Assembly: GCF_018446385.1 (NCBI RefSeq)
Contig: NC_055988.1
Location: 59,979,788 to 60,043,787, forward strand
Direction: 5' to 3'
Source: Zingiber officinale
Lineage: Eukaryota > Streptophyta > Magnoliopsida > Zingiberales > Zingiberaceae
Length of the DNA stretch: 64,000 nt
Numbering within the stretch: position 1 is the stretch's first letter; each line of letters begins with the position of its first letter. Positions 22,761-35,411 of this stretch are shown here, piece after piece. The notes under the pieces are model-generated. The model searched no databases, was not told the DNA's origin, and saw only the letters and a list, made by a program, of their open reading frames with translations. Both the position numbers and the translations under genes were made by a program.

Positions 22761-24259
22761 TATTTTTTTCCAGCTTCAATTTATTTCTGCAATACAATCC
22801 AAATACATAAAAATAATATGCATTCAACACATCCTAATTTAACATCAACACATTCTAATTTAACATTCAACACATCCTAATTTAACATCAACACATCAAC
22901 TCATAATTCAAGAAATATAAAGATTTCAACAAAGTTTACATACAAGATCCATCTTGTTCAACAAAGTTTACAAGTTCAACAACCCAAGTCCATCATCCAT
23001 CTAACAACACTAAGAATACATAACTTTGATCCCCAACACATCAACCCAAGTCATATTCGTGTGCCACAAAATCTTTGATCCCCATAAAATCTCCTTTGCC
23101 TACATAACAACAAACAAATAAACTAGATTATCTGTAACAAGAAAGATTGTAAATATTATACGATATAGCCATGTAAAAAGAATAATTAAAAACAAAACAT
23201 AAATGTGAAATTCCTTAAACATTCTAATAAAGGCCCTAATTCTAATAAAAGTCATATTTACCAACGATATGAATCATCCATGTCATAGCAACGGTAAATA
23301 AAATTATAAGAATTATTTTGAAACTAAGTACATGTATCGTAACTATGATACAACCTAATATAATTGGCACATCATATAGAGAGAAAGAGAGAGAGATCTT
23401 GTGAAGTATGGTATTAGGGTTCAAATTTCTCACTTAGTTAACTTTATTTTTCATTTTAATTTGCTGAATTTATAGTTTTATCTTTGGTTGGTATTTAATG
23501 TAAACTAAAGGATGTTTAAAATAATTGTTCCTTTCATTGTGTTAACTAGTTGACAATTTCATATGAATAACTTTAGCACATTTTTAACAACTCTTTGCAA
23601 AATATTAAAGTAGGAGGATGCATCATTATCTAGTAAAGAATTTTAGAATAGTGTGATGTAATTCTAGATGAAATATAGAACTTTTATGTATCTATATAGT
23701 TTTGAGATTGTACATAGATCAAATTCAGAACTTTTATGCATCATTATCATTGAAGACAAAACAAGAAAGAGCAGCTTATCAAAAAGAAGGAACACAATTA
23801 AACAACTATTTAAAGCTAACTTTAACATAATTATTTAAAGTTAACTTTATATAATTAAACAACTATAACATAATTATTTAAAGCTAACTGTATATATAGA
23901 TCAGTAAATGCATATTAATGAACTTAGGAATACCGAAAAGAAGTGAACAAATACAGCTGTCTTCAACTACAGTGAGATCACACCAAATTGAGACCTGCAC
24001 AAACAACATTATAAAATCAGGACAAAAATAAAGTCAGAGTATTAGAGATTCCATTCATATTGCCTAGTTATGCTTTAATTTTGTTACTGGTACACAACTA
24101 ATAATCATATAGATTAGTCTACGTCAAAGATAAGTCATCTCATACATTGACAGTGGAACAGTGCAAGAAGACAACAGACTTAACCTACAAATGGCAGAGT
24201 TGAAAAGTTAAAAAACCATTGATTAATGTGTAAAGCAGTAAACATGAGAAAAAAATTCA
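22761..24259. other. Noncoding AT-rich interior of CACTA element
   Basis: No gene is seen. 22825-22900 has short tandem repeats of AACACATCCTAATTTAAC. 23741-24012 is one copy of a direct repeat whose partner is at 29881-30098. Confidence 0.6.
23741..24012 (+). repeat. Direct repeat flanking the transposase genes, copy 1
   Basis: It runs from TCATTGAAGACAAAACAA to CTGCACAAACAACATTAT and matches 29881-30098 in the same orientation. Copy 1 is longer because the AACTATxxTAAAGCTAACT part is duplicated inside it. Confidence 0.85.
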
Positions 24260-25955
24260 TCATACATTATTAAAATCATCACCGCCATCATCGTTATCAT
24301 CGTAGGCATCATCATCGTCATCATTGGGAGGATTTTGACTTTGAGCGGAGCTCAACTGAAGGTGTTTCATGATTAATTCTTGTTGTCGGCGCATATCTCT
24401 AATATCTTTCTCCAAATTAGCCCGTTCTAGGTCTCTTTGCACCCTTTCTTGGTCTCTTTGTGATATTATTTCCTTCAGATGGCTAACCTCATCAGTCATT
24501 TGGGTCGTAAGTGCTGATGTGGAGGAAGAAGTTCCAACTAATCTTTGGGTTCTACTCAAGGAACTCATCCCCAATATTCTTCCCCCTTTTGGTCCTCCAC
24601 TGGCCTCTAACCATAAACTCAAATTATTGCCAACAGACTCCTCAGACCCCTGACTCTCGATACCAGCTTGTGAGCATGTTTGAGCTAGCTCGAGTTGATC
24701 ATATTTTTCCTGTTTGTAAAACACATACGATATTGATTAGATATAATAGAAACACATATAATATTAAGACAATAATGGTAGGTAACTAATTAAATTTAAA
24801 CCATATATTAAGGTAAAATAAATATTACCTTGACTGCTTTTGCTCTCGCCCCACTCCATGTGTTATCTTTTTTTTAAAAAGTGCGAGTGAAAGTATCAAT
24901 GAAAGAAGGCTCCTTCCCTGTCTCCTTGGTCTAAAAAAATATTATTTCAAATAATGAAATAATTTGATATATATTAAAAATTTATGAAAGAGTGAAACAA
25001 TTACCATTCTCCGTCTATGCTCATCTATGTTAATGGAGCCTCCCGCATATATAGCACTTGAGTCACCAGAATTGTGAGATTGATTCATTCTATTAAGGTC
25101 ACTCCTTTGTTTACTTTCCTCCGTTGCCCAAAATATAGTGATCCTCTCCCAATTTTCTTCAGTGATGAAGTTTGGCTTTTTCCCCCGACTCTTTGCGTGG
25201 CTTAATACATGTCTAATGTGATCGCCACATTTCTTTTTAAATATTCTTCGTATCTCCATTTCGTCATTCGGGTCCCAATTATTTAAGCGCTGAAATAGAA
25301 ATTTATTTTATTATATAATCACTATAAAATTGAAGTAAACTCAAGAAAATATACTTTGAACTCGCTCCACCAAAGTTGTTTTGTGGCTGATGGAGTGCTT
25401 GAATATGTCAAAGAATCCCCTCCCCAATGGTTGTTCACAATTCTATTTATTTCTCGAACAACTTGTACCGGATTTTCAAAGCTGCATTAAATTACAAAAT
25501 AACGATGTTAAATAATTAAGAAAGGTCTAACAAATAAAATATTTTATAGTACTTACGAATCACCGATGGGGACTAAAGGAGCTCTATCATTCCTAAACTC
25601 AGCAAATGAGTTTCTTGCTGAGTCGGGAGGATCTGAGTGGACAGGTAACTGCTCTGGGTAAGGTACTTGTGGCGGCGAATATGAAACCGGTGCAGAAGGT
25701 ACATGAGATGGACCCGGCTGATGAAGGGGTGGCATAGGTACACTGGCAGGGGAATATGATGCCGGTGGAGAAGACACATGGGATGGGCCTGCCTGAGTAA
25801 GGGGTGGCATAGGTTCACTGGCAGGTGATGGATGTGTCTGGTCCTGTGGTCACTGTCTACGTCCACCACGTCGAAATATATGCTGAAAATTTCAATAATT
25901 TAATAAAGTTAATTACAGATCTGATACAAAATAAAGGATAATTAAAAACTTACCA
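24260..25955 (-). pseudogene. CACTA second gene (Ptta/En/Spm-type transposase), broken
   Basis: The minus-strand pieces, right to left, are: a tiny first exon (ATG followed by GTAAGT near 25953); a Pro-rich exon (25884-25559) with duplicated GPSHV-SPPASYSP words; FENPVQVVREINRIVNN (25484-25352); an exon with MEIRRIFKKKCGDHIRHVLS and NWERITIFWAT (25290-25004) typical of Transposase_24; a short exon with an in-frame stop (about 24930-24836); and a last exon (24711-24260) with a coiled coil (LKEIISQRDQERVQRDLE) and an Asp-rich tail. Another stop lies near 25850. It is the likely accessory, DNA-binding partner of the tnp2 protein. Confidence 0.8.
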
Positions 25956-26134
25956 TTTTTATGTAAATATTATGGAAAAGGGTGGAGGGGAAATTTATGA
26001 AATGTGACCTCTGATAAACTGTAGGAACAAATACAATGTGTTAACAGATAAAGTAAATAAAATTATAAAAGAGACAGTATATACAAAAAAATATGGGAAA
26101 TTTCTTTAAATAAGCTAACAAAACTTACCCATCA

Positions 26135-29100
26135 TCAAAAATCAAAGTCATCATTGTCATTATCATCCTCCTCCTCCTCTTCCTCTTCCTCCTCCTCTTC
26201 CTCTTCCTCTTCCTCCTCCTCCTCCTCTTCCTCCTCCTCTCCTTCCTCCTCCTCCTCCTCCTCATCATCATCAATTTCACTTCTATCTACGTTGATTACT
26301 ACACCGGTGGGATCTCGTAAAGTTGGAATAATATATTCCTCAGTCTGAAAGGTGTTTGAAACTTCCTCTTGTTGATATGCAATGTTTTCCCAACGTGCCT
26401 CAATTTTTTTTCGTGCTTTAGTTTTACAAACAGCCCACCAATCAATCTTATTGCGTTTCAAACTCGGATATGAAGAATAGAATACTTGAATTGCTTGTTG
26501 TGCCAACACAAATGGTTCATATCTCTTATAAAATCTCTTATGATTTATTTCAACTAAATTATAATGTGGATGCACTTTCATCCCTCTAACAGGGTCAAAC
26601 CAACACATAAATAATATAACTTGCATTTGTGGTCCTGGGTATTCTACTTCTATAATTTCATCCAACAAACCATAAAAATCACTGCTTGCACCTCCTTCAT
26701 TGGATGACGATACGCACACCCCACTATTCATGGTATTCTTGCCCATTCCATAGTCTTGAGTATGAAAATTATATCCATTTATGAAATATGCTGGCCAAGT
26801 GCGTACGCATGAATTTGGACCCCATGACAGATGGATTAGCCATTCTTGCTCAAGGTGAGCTTGATTAGCTTGAACCTAAGGTCAAAACACAAATTGTTAA
26901 AAGTATGCATATGTATCAACAAAATATAGATTATTTACTTACATATGATTTAAACCATGCAGCAAATTCTTCTTCACAAAATCGATCGAACTCTTGTGTC
27001 GATAATTCAGAATATAAGTTGGTAAATATCCTACTCAAAAAAACATATTGTTACACAAACAATTGAAAAAATAATAAAATAAAAATAAAAATATATACTT
27101 ACTCGTAATATGATGATACTTCTGGACAATTTAGTAAAATATATGTTTGGGCTGCTCGCCATTCTTTACCAATTAAGTATCTTTGTTTACATGATCCACT
27201 TGGTCGACCAAGGTAGTTAAAAATTGAAAATGAGGTAACATTTGGATCAATAGGACCCTCATCATTTCTGCCCGCTCTTCGCATTTTGCATTGAACATGA
27301 GGTTCAAAATAATATGATGCAAAAGTGGTGACTTCCTCCACAATGTATGCATTAACAATAGAGGCTTCAACTCGTGCTTTATTTTTCACCTTTTTCTTCA
27401 AATGATATAAGAATCTGTTGAAGATATATAAAATTATATTAAATATATATATATAAATGATCCAGGAGTAGAAGTATTTTTTTTTTGCATTCAAACAGTC
27501 GAATTATACAAATAAGACACTCTACCTTTCAAATGGATACATCCACCGAAAATGGACGGGTCCTCCAACTTTGGCCTCATATGGCAAGTGAATCAAAAGA
27601 TGCTCCATGGAGTCAAAAAAAGAGGGTGGAAATATCCTTTCTAAATTGCACAAAATGATTGGAATATCTCTCTCTAACTTCTCCATGTGTGAACGTCTCA
27701 AAACTGTTGAGCAAATATCATGTAGGAAAATACTTAACTCCGTAATCGCTCCCCATACAAATTGTGGTAAGAGTTCCTTAAAAGCAATAGGAATCAGTCT
27801 TTGCATTATGATATGACAATCATGACTTTTCATACCGATTAACTTCCATTCTTTCATATCGACACATCTTCCAAGATTAGAGACATACCCATCTGGAAAT
27901 TTCAAAGATTTCAACCATTCACATAGGACACGTCTTTGATCCTTATTTAATGTATAAATTGCCTTTGGCTTTGATCCTCTACTATTTTCATCGACATCAA
28001 GAGTGGGTACATTGAGATTGTCTTTTGTTTTTCCAGTGATATCCATCACAGTATTTATCAGATTATCAAAAACATTCTTCTCAATATGCATTACATCGAG
28101 ATTATGATGTATCAAATGACTAAACCAATACGGTAAATCCCAAAATATATTTCGTTTAGTCCATTTATGTGTACTCCCATATTCATATGTTGTACCATAT
28201 GGTTGTTCAATAACAGAGGGAAAGTGATGCACTCTGTACCAAATATCTTGACCTGTCATTTCAATGGCGGAAGTGTTCTTTCGATCCTATTTTTTGTGAA
28301 TTTATCTTTATTCTTTCTGAACTTATGATTTGTGGGTAAGAATTGCCTATGACAATCAAAATAACTTGGCTTCTTTCCGTGTTTCAATCTGAATGACTTT
28401 GATCTCTCCATACATATTGGGCATCCCAAGATCCCAGCAGTACTCCAACCTGATAGCATACCATAAGCTGGAAAGTCATTTATGGTTCAAAGAAGAGCAG
28501 CCTTCAGTATAAACATCTGGTTAGAATGAACATCGTATGTAGGAACACCTTCATCCCATAGTTGTTTAAGTTCTGCTATCAGAAGTTGCATATAAATATC
28601 TATTAACTTCTTTGGATTTTGCGGACCTGGTACAACCAATGTTAAAAACATATTAGGTGTTTTCATGCACATCCTATGTGGAAGATTATACGGCGTTAAA
28701 ATAACTGGCCAACAAGAATAATTTCTTCCCAATTTACCAAACGGAGCAAATCCATCAGCACAGAGACATAATCTAATGTTTATAGTCTCCTTTGCAAAAT
28801 CTGGATATGTTCTATCAAAATTTTTCCACGCATCTACATCTGATGGATGACACATTAAACCCTCTTCTGTTTGATGAGTTGCATGTCAAGTCATGTGTTC
28901 CGTAGTTGCCTTTGATGCATACAATCTTTGTAACCTAGGAGTTAAAGATAAATAAAACAACTGGCTGTGTGATTTACGTCGTTATTGACTCCTTCTGGTT
29001 GTCTTATACCTATCTTAATTACAGAATTTACAAACCTCTACATCTACATCATCTCCCCAATATAACATACAGTCATCTCTGCAAACATCAATTCTTTCAA

Positions 29101-29842
29101 CCGGAAAACCTAAATCTTTCACCAGTGTTTTCATACTATAAAAATCAAGAGGCATATTGTGATCACATGGCAATGTATCGTCAAACGCTTAAACAATATC
29201 ATTAAAACAATCTTCCGAAATATTATGATCTGCCTTTATATTTAATAATCTGGAGGTGAGAGATAATTTAGTTTGACTGTCACAACCGGCCCATAATGGT
29301 TCATTTGTGGCACTCAATACTTTTTGAAATTTGTAATATATTTCATCCAGACCTGGTACATCAGGCTCCTCCAACGGCAATATATTAGTGGCAAACATTT
29401 GTTCACTTGTTGAAGGAAAACTAGAACTTGCACCAAACATCTCGGGAATATAATTCTGACAACTTGCATCAATTACCATCCTCTGATATGGATTGAATTG
29501 TTCATAATAACTCTGATCCCCACTAGCAGAGGTTTGAAAATTCCGTCCATAATCCTCATCAGATATGAATGGTTCGCCATGACTTGTCCAATTATAATAA
29601 TTCGGAGTAAAACCAAATCTACAAAGATGTTCTTCAACTTTATCGGTGGGTAAAAATTTTCCATTGTGACATTTTCTACACGCGCACCTTATCTTCTTGC
29701 CATCCATATACATAATTTGAGTAGATGCAAAATTTAAAAATTGCCTCAGTCCAGTGATAAACTCAGGAGTTAACCCCTGACGATTAGGCAAATTTTTGTT
29801 ATACATCCAACTTCGCTCATTCTGCATTTTACCTGAATTCAA
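26135..29842 (-). pseudogene. CACTA tnp2 (TNPD-type) transposase, broken
   Basis: On the minus strand, in order: a Transpos_assoc domain (29842-29189; RCACRKCHNGKFL, HLCRFGF); a tnp2 domain in pieces (about 29188-28260; LCADGFAPFG, WPVILTPYNLP, GWSTAGILGCPICM); the rest of tnp2 and DUF4218 (28259-27522; HDCHIIMQRL, VHFRWMYPFER); further DUF4218 (27494-27103; ASYYFEPHV) ending in a donor; an exon at about 27034-26944; and a DUF4216 exon (26879-26135; FMCWFDPVRG, FVLAQQAIQVFY) ending in a Glu/Asp-rich tail. Five or more in-frame stops (for example near 29190, 29010 and 28490) and a shift near 28259 inactivate it. Intact tnp2 proteins cut and join CACTA ends. Confidence 0.88.
26160..26272. repeat. 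CTC/CTT trinucleotide repeat inside the transposase exon
   Basis: A (CTC/CTT)n run gives about 35 consecutive acidic residues at the end of the minus-strand transposase. The Ser-rich ORF on the plus strand is only its shadow. Confidence 0.9.
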
Positions 29843-29880
29843 CTATTCAGTTAAACATTATTAAAAGTTACTATAGATAA

Positions 29881-30098
29881 ATCTTATCATTGAAGACAAA
29901 ACAAAAACAACAGCTAATCAAAAAGAAGGAACGCAATTAATCAACTATAATATAATTAATTATTTAAAGCTAACTTTATATACAAATTATTAAATGCATA
30001 ATAATGAACTTAAGAATACCGAAAAGAGGTCAACAAATACAGCTGCCTTCAACTACACTGAGATCACGCCAAAATAAGACCTGCACAAACAACATTAT
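29881..30098 (+). repeat. Direct repeat flanking the transposase genes, copy 2
   Basis: Partner of 23741-24012; both share AATACCGAAAAGA, AACAAATACAGCTG and CTTCAACTACA. It lies just upstream of the tnp2 start. Confidence 0.85.
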
Positions 30099-30142
30099 CA
30101 ATTAAGACAATAAATTTCAAAAATTAACTTAAATTCAAGAAG

Positions 30143-30790
30143 GTGCATGCACGGCGGCAGCCATACGTCGTCCAGCCATCGCAAGCCAGCGGGCAGCCAT
30201 ACGTCGTCCAGCCATCGCAAGCCAGCGGGCAGCCACACGCCGGCCAGGCAGCGGCCTGCCGGCGGCCAGACAAGGACTGCCGGCAGCCAAACGGAGCCAG
30301 CCGTAGGCAAGGAAGGCCCTGCCAGAGGCCATGCAGGACCTGCCGGAGGCTAGGCAGGGCTTGGCAGCGGCGGCCAGGCAGCGCCTGCCGCCGCCGGCCA
30401 TGCACGCGGCTGGCGGCGGCGGCCAGCACGCGCCTGGCGCCGGCGGCCATGCGCGCGCCTACCGGCGGCCAGGCAGCGCCTGGCGGCGGCCAGGCAGCGC
30501 CTGGAGGCGGCCAGGCAGCGCCTGGCGGCGGCCAGCCAGCGGCTGGAGGCGGCCAGGCAGCGCCTGCACGCAGGCAACCCACGCCGGCAAGCAACCCCGC
30601 GACGCCGACAGAGAGAGATCAGAGAGCAGAGGGCTTACCAAACGAAAACCTTCCACCGCCGATCGTCGGAGATCACGCCGTCGCCGGTCGGAGATGCGGC
30701 CGAAATCCTGGAAATCGCAGCTGGAAAGGGGAACGGGGGAGAGAGAGGAAAGAAATGATCAGGGAAGGGAAAAAGAATCGGGTAGAAGTT
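30143..30790 (-). promoter_or_regulatory. GC-rich leader/control region of the CACTA transposase
   Basis: A very GC-rich island in AT-rich DNA. It holds two copies of a 36-bp unit (30160-30232) and five of a 21-bp unit with CCAGGCAGCGCCTGG (about 30464-30568). It lies between the subterminal array and the tnp2 start, the place of the GC-rich untranslated first exon and methylation-controlled region of En/Spm. The ORFs through it lack any domain and exist on both strands, so I do not call a protein. Confidence 0.6.
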
Positions 30791-33700
30791 TAGATCTAGG
30801 GTTTTTAGGAACAAACATTTTTTGTTCCCAATTTCGTCCCTAAAATTGGGACGAATCCAAGGATTCATCCCAAATTTTGGGACAAATACTGGATTCGTCC
30901 CAAAATCTGGGACGAATTCAGAAATTTGTCCCAGAATTTAATTTTTTTTAAATAAAAGAGGAACAAAATCAAAAGGAATAAATACGGACCTAGAGACATC
31001 GGAATTTGATAAAACAAGTTTCTATGTGCTCGTATCATTATCCTGATTGTAAATCTATCAATAAAAATATTTTTTCCCAAATAGATATATTTTTGGAATT
31101 TTTTAATCCCAAATTGACCTAATTGGGTGTTAAAAATTCAAATCACTTAAAATATTAATTAAAAATTATGGATGATGACGTATTTATGATCAGCTCAACG
31201 ATACGGATGCATAGAAACTTATTTTATCAAATTCCGATGTCTCTAGGTCCATATTTAGGCCTTAGGTGTTTGATTTTATTTATTTAAAATTATTTTCAGT
31301 TTTGGGATGAATCCAGGGTTCGTCCCAAAATTTGGGATGAATCCAGGAATTCATCCCAAAGTTTGGGACGAATCTCTGGATTCGTCCAAAATTTTGGGAC
31401 GAATCCAGAGATTCGTCCCAAAATTTTATTTATTAAAAAATAAAAAAACAAACTTGGACGCCTTAAATATGGACCTAGAGATATCGGAATTTGATGAAAC
31501 AAGTTTCTATATGCTCGTATCATTATCCTGATCATAAATCTATCAATAAAAATATTTTTAACCAAATATATATATTTTTGGAATTTTTTAATCCCAAATT
31601 GACCTAATTGGGTGTTAAAAATTCAAATAGCTGAAAATATTAATTAAAAATTATGGATGATGACGTATTTACGATCAGCTCAATGATACGAATGCATAGA
31701 AACTTGTTTGATCAAATTCCGATGTCTCTAGGTCCATATTTAGGCCTTAGGTGTTTGATTTTATTTATTTAAAATTATTTTCTGTTTTGGGACGAATCCT
31801 GGATTCGCCCCAAATTTTGGGACGAATCCTGGATTCGTCCCAAATTTTGGGACGAATCCAGGAATTCGTCCCAAACTTTGGGACGAATCTCTGGATTCGT
31901 CCCAAAATTTGGGACGAATCGAGAGATTCGTCCCAAAATTTAATTTATTAAAAAATAAAAAAACAAACTTGGACGCCTTAAATACGGACCTAAAGACATC
32001 GGAATTTGATGAAACAAGTTTCTATGTGTTCATATCATTATCCTGATCATAAATCTATCAATAAAAATATTTTCTACCAAATATATATATTTTTGGAATT
32101 TTTTAATCCCAAATTGACCTAATTGGGTGTTAAAAATTCAAATCGCTGAAAATATTAATAAATAATTATGGATGATGACGTATTTACGATCAGCTCAACG
32201 ATACGGACGCACAAAAACTTGTTTCATCAAATTCCGATGTCTCTAGGTCCATATTTAAGCTTTCGGACATAATTTACAACCGTTCACTACAAACACCTTT
32301 TTTGTTAGTATCAACCTATATATGTTTTAAAAAATATATACCTAGAGACATCGGAATTTGATGAAACAATTTTCTATGTGCTCATATCATTATTCTAATC
32401 ATAAATCTATTAATAAAAATATTTTTTCCCAAATAGATATATTTTTGGAATTTTTTAATCCCAAATTGACCTAATTGGGTGTTAAAAATTAAAATCGCTT
32501 AAAATATTAATTAAAAATTATGGATGATGACGTATTTATGATCAGCTCAACGATACGGACGCATAGAAACTTGTTTCATCAAATTCCGATGTCTATAGGT
32601 CCATATTTAGGCCTTAGGTGTTTGATTTTATTTATTTAAAATTATTTTCAGTTTTGGGACGAATCTCTGGATTCGTCCCAAATTTTGGGACGAATCCAGA
32701 GATTCGTCCCAAAATTTTATTTATTAAAAAATAAAAAAACAAACTTGGACGCCTTAAATACGGACCTAGAGACATCGGAATTTGATGAAACAAGTTTCTA
32801 TGTGCTCGTATCATTATCCTGATCGTAAATCTATCAATAAAAATATTTTTTATTAAATATATATATTTTTGGAATTTTTTAATCCCAAATTGACCTAATT
32901 GGGTGTTAAAAATTTAAATCGCTGAAAACATTAATTACAAATTATGGATGATGACGTATTTACGATCAGCTCAACGATACGGACGCATAGAAACTTGTTT
33001 CATCAAATTTGGATGTCTCTAGGTCTATATTTAGGCCTTAGGTGTTTGATTTTATTTATTTAAAATTATTTTCAGTTTTGGGACGAATCCTGGATTTGTC
33101 CCAAATTTTGGGACGAATCCAGGAATTCGTCCCAAAATTTAATTTATTAAAAAATAAAAAAACAAACTTGGACGCCTTAAATACGGGCCTAGAGACATCG
33201 GAATTTGATGAAACAAGTTTCCATGTGTTCATATCATCATCCTGATCATAAATTTGTCAATTAAAATATTTTTTACCAAATATATATATTTTTGGAATTT
33301 TTTAATCCCAAATTGACCTAATTGGGTGTTAAAAATTCAAATCACTGAAAATATTAATTAAAAATTAGCGATGATGACGTATTTACGATCAGCTCAACGA
33401 TACGGACGCACAGAAACTTGTTTCATCAAATTTCGATGTCTCTAGGTGCATATTTAGGCTTTCGGACACTAATTTACAACGGTTCACTACAAACACCTTT
33501 TTTGTTAATATCAACCTATATATGTTTTAAAAAATATATACATAGAGACATCGGAATTTGATGAAACAAGTTTCTATGTGCTCGTATCATTATCCTGGTC
33601 GTAAATCTATCAATAAAAATATTTTTTCCCAAATAGATATATTTTAGGAATTTTTTAATCCCAAATTGACCTAATTGGGTGTTAAAAATTCAAATCGCTT

Positions 33701-35406
33701 AAAATATTAATTAAAAATTATGGATGATGACGTATTTATGATAAGCTCAATGATACGGATGCATAGAAACTTGTTTCATCAAATTCCGATGTCTCTAGGT
33801 CCATATTTAGGCCTTAGGTGTTTGATTTTATTTATTTAAAATTATTTTCAGTTTTGGGACGAATTCCTGGATTCGTCCCAAATTTTGGGACGAATCCAGA
33901 GATTCGTCCCAAAATTTTATTTTTTAAAAAATAAAAAAACAAACTTGGACGGCTTAAATACGGACCTAGAGATATCGGAATTTGATTAAACAAGTTTTTA
34001 TCTGCTCGTATCATTATCCTGATCGTAAATCTATCAATAAAAATATTTTTTACCAAATATATATAATTTTGGAATTTTTTAATCCCAAATTGACCTAATT
34101 GGGTGTTAAAAATTCAAATCGCTGAAAATATTAATTACAAATTATGGATGATGACGTATTTACGCTCAGCTCAACGATACGGATGCATAGAAACTTGTTT
34201 TATCAAATTCCGATGTCTCTAGGTCCATATTTAGGCTTTAGGTGTTTGATTTTATTTATTTAAAATTATTTTCAGCTTTTGGGACGAATCCAGAGATTCG
34301 TCCCAAAATTTTATTTATTAAAAAATAAAAAAACAAACTTGGACGCCTTAAATACGGACCTAGAGATATCGGAATTCAATGAAACAAGTTTCTATATGTT
34401 CATATCATTATCCTGATCGTAAATCTATCAATAAAAATATTTTTTACCAAATATATATATTTTTGGAATTTTTTAATGCCAAATTGACCTAATTGGGTGT
34501 TAAAAATTCAAATCGCTTAAAATATTAATTAAAAATTATGGATGATGATGTATTTATGATCAGCTCAACGATACGGACGCATAGAAACTTGTTTCATCAA
34601 ATTCCGATGTCTATAGGTCCATATTTAGGCCTTAGGTGTTTGATTTTATTTATTTAAAATTATTTTCAGTTTTGGGACGAATCTCTGGATTCGTCCCAAA
34701 TTTTGGGACGAATCCAGAGATTCGTCCCAAAATTTTATTTATTAAAAAATAAAAAAACAAACTTGGACACCTTAAATACGGACCTAGAGACATCGGAATT
34801 TGATGAAACAAATTTCTATGTGCTCGTATCATTATCCTGATCGTAAATCTATCAATAAAAATATTTTTTACCAAATATATATATTTTTGGAATTTTTTAA
34901 TCCCAAATTGCCTAATTGGGTGTTAAAAATTCAAATCACTGAAAATATTAATTAAAAATTATGGATGATGACGTATTTACGATCAGCTCAACGATACGGA
35001 CGCACAGAAACTTGTTTCATCAAATTCCGATGTATCTAGGTCCATATTTAAGCTTTCGGACACTAATTTACAACCGTTCACTACAAACACCTTTTTTGTT
35101 AGTATCAACCTATATATGTTTTAAAAAATATATACCTAGAGACATCGGAATTTGATGAAACAAGTTTCTATATGCTCGTATCATTATCCTGATCATAAAT
35201 CTATCAATAAAAATATTTTTACCAAATAGATATATTTTTGGAATTTTTTAATCCCAAATTAACCTAATTGGGTGTTAAACATTCAAATCGCTGAAAATAT
35301 TAATTAAAAATTATCGATGATGACATATTTACGATCAGCTCAATGATACAGACGCATAGAAACTTGTTTCATCAATTTCCGATGTCACTAGGTCCATATT
35401 TAGGCC
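30791..35406. repeat. CACTA right subterminal array, proximal part
   Basis: About eleven units of 350-515 bp. Each has an AT-rich core with TTGACCTAATTGGGTG, two inverted arms of about 70 bp (one with GACATCGGAATTTGATGAAA, the other its reverse complement), and a spacer. Most spacers are GGGACGAATCC/GGATTCGTCCC hairpins; those near 32265, 33465 and 35055 are of another kind containing TTCACTACAAACACC. ORFs here repeat from unit to unit and are not genes. Confidence 0.9.
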
Positions 35407-35411
35407 TTAGG

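Noticed and set aside
26154-26348. Poly-Ser ORF on the plus strand
   Set aside because: It is the complement of the Glu-rich end of the minus-strand transposase.
30143-30843. Long ORFs of 150-216 codons on both strands of the GC-rich island
   Set aside because: High GC removes stops in all frames; the translations follow the 21- and 36-bp repeats, change with frame and show no domain.
31296-35155. Repeated small ORFs (for example those with FVPKFGTNP or MIRAHRNLFHQIP words)
   Set aside because: They recur in every unit of the subterminal array because of its period; no start context or domain supports a protein.
30791-35406. Evenly spaced repeats that could suggest a CRISPR array
   Set aside because: Units are 350-515 bp with long inverted arms in plant DNA between CACTA ends; no cas genes and no short repeat-spacer pattern.
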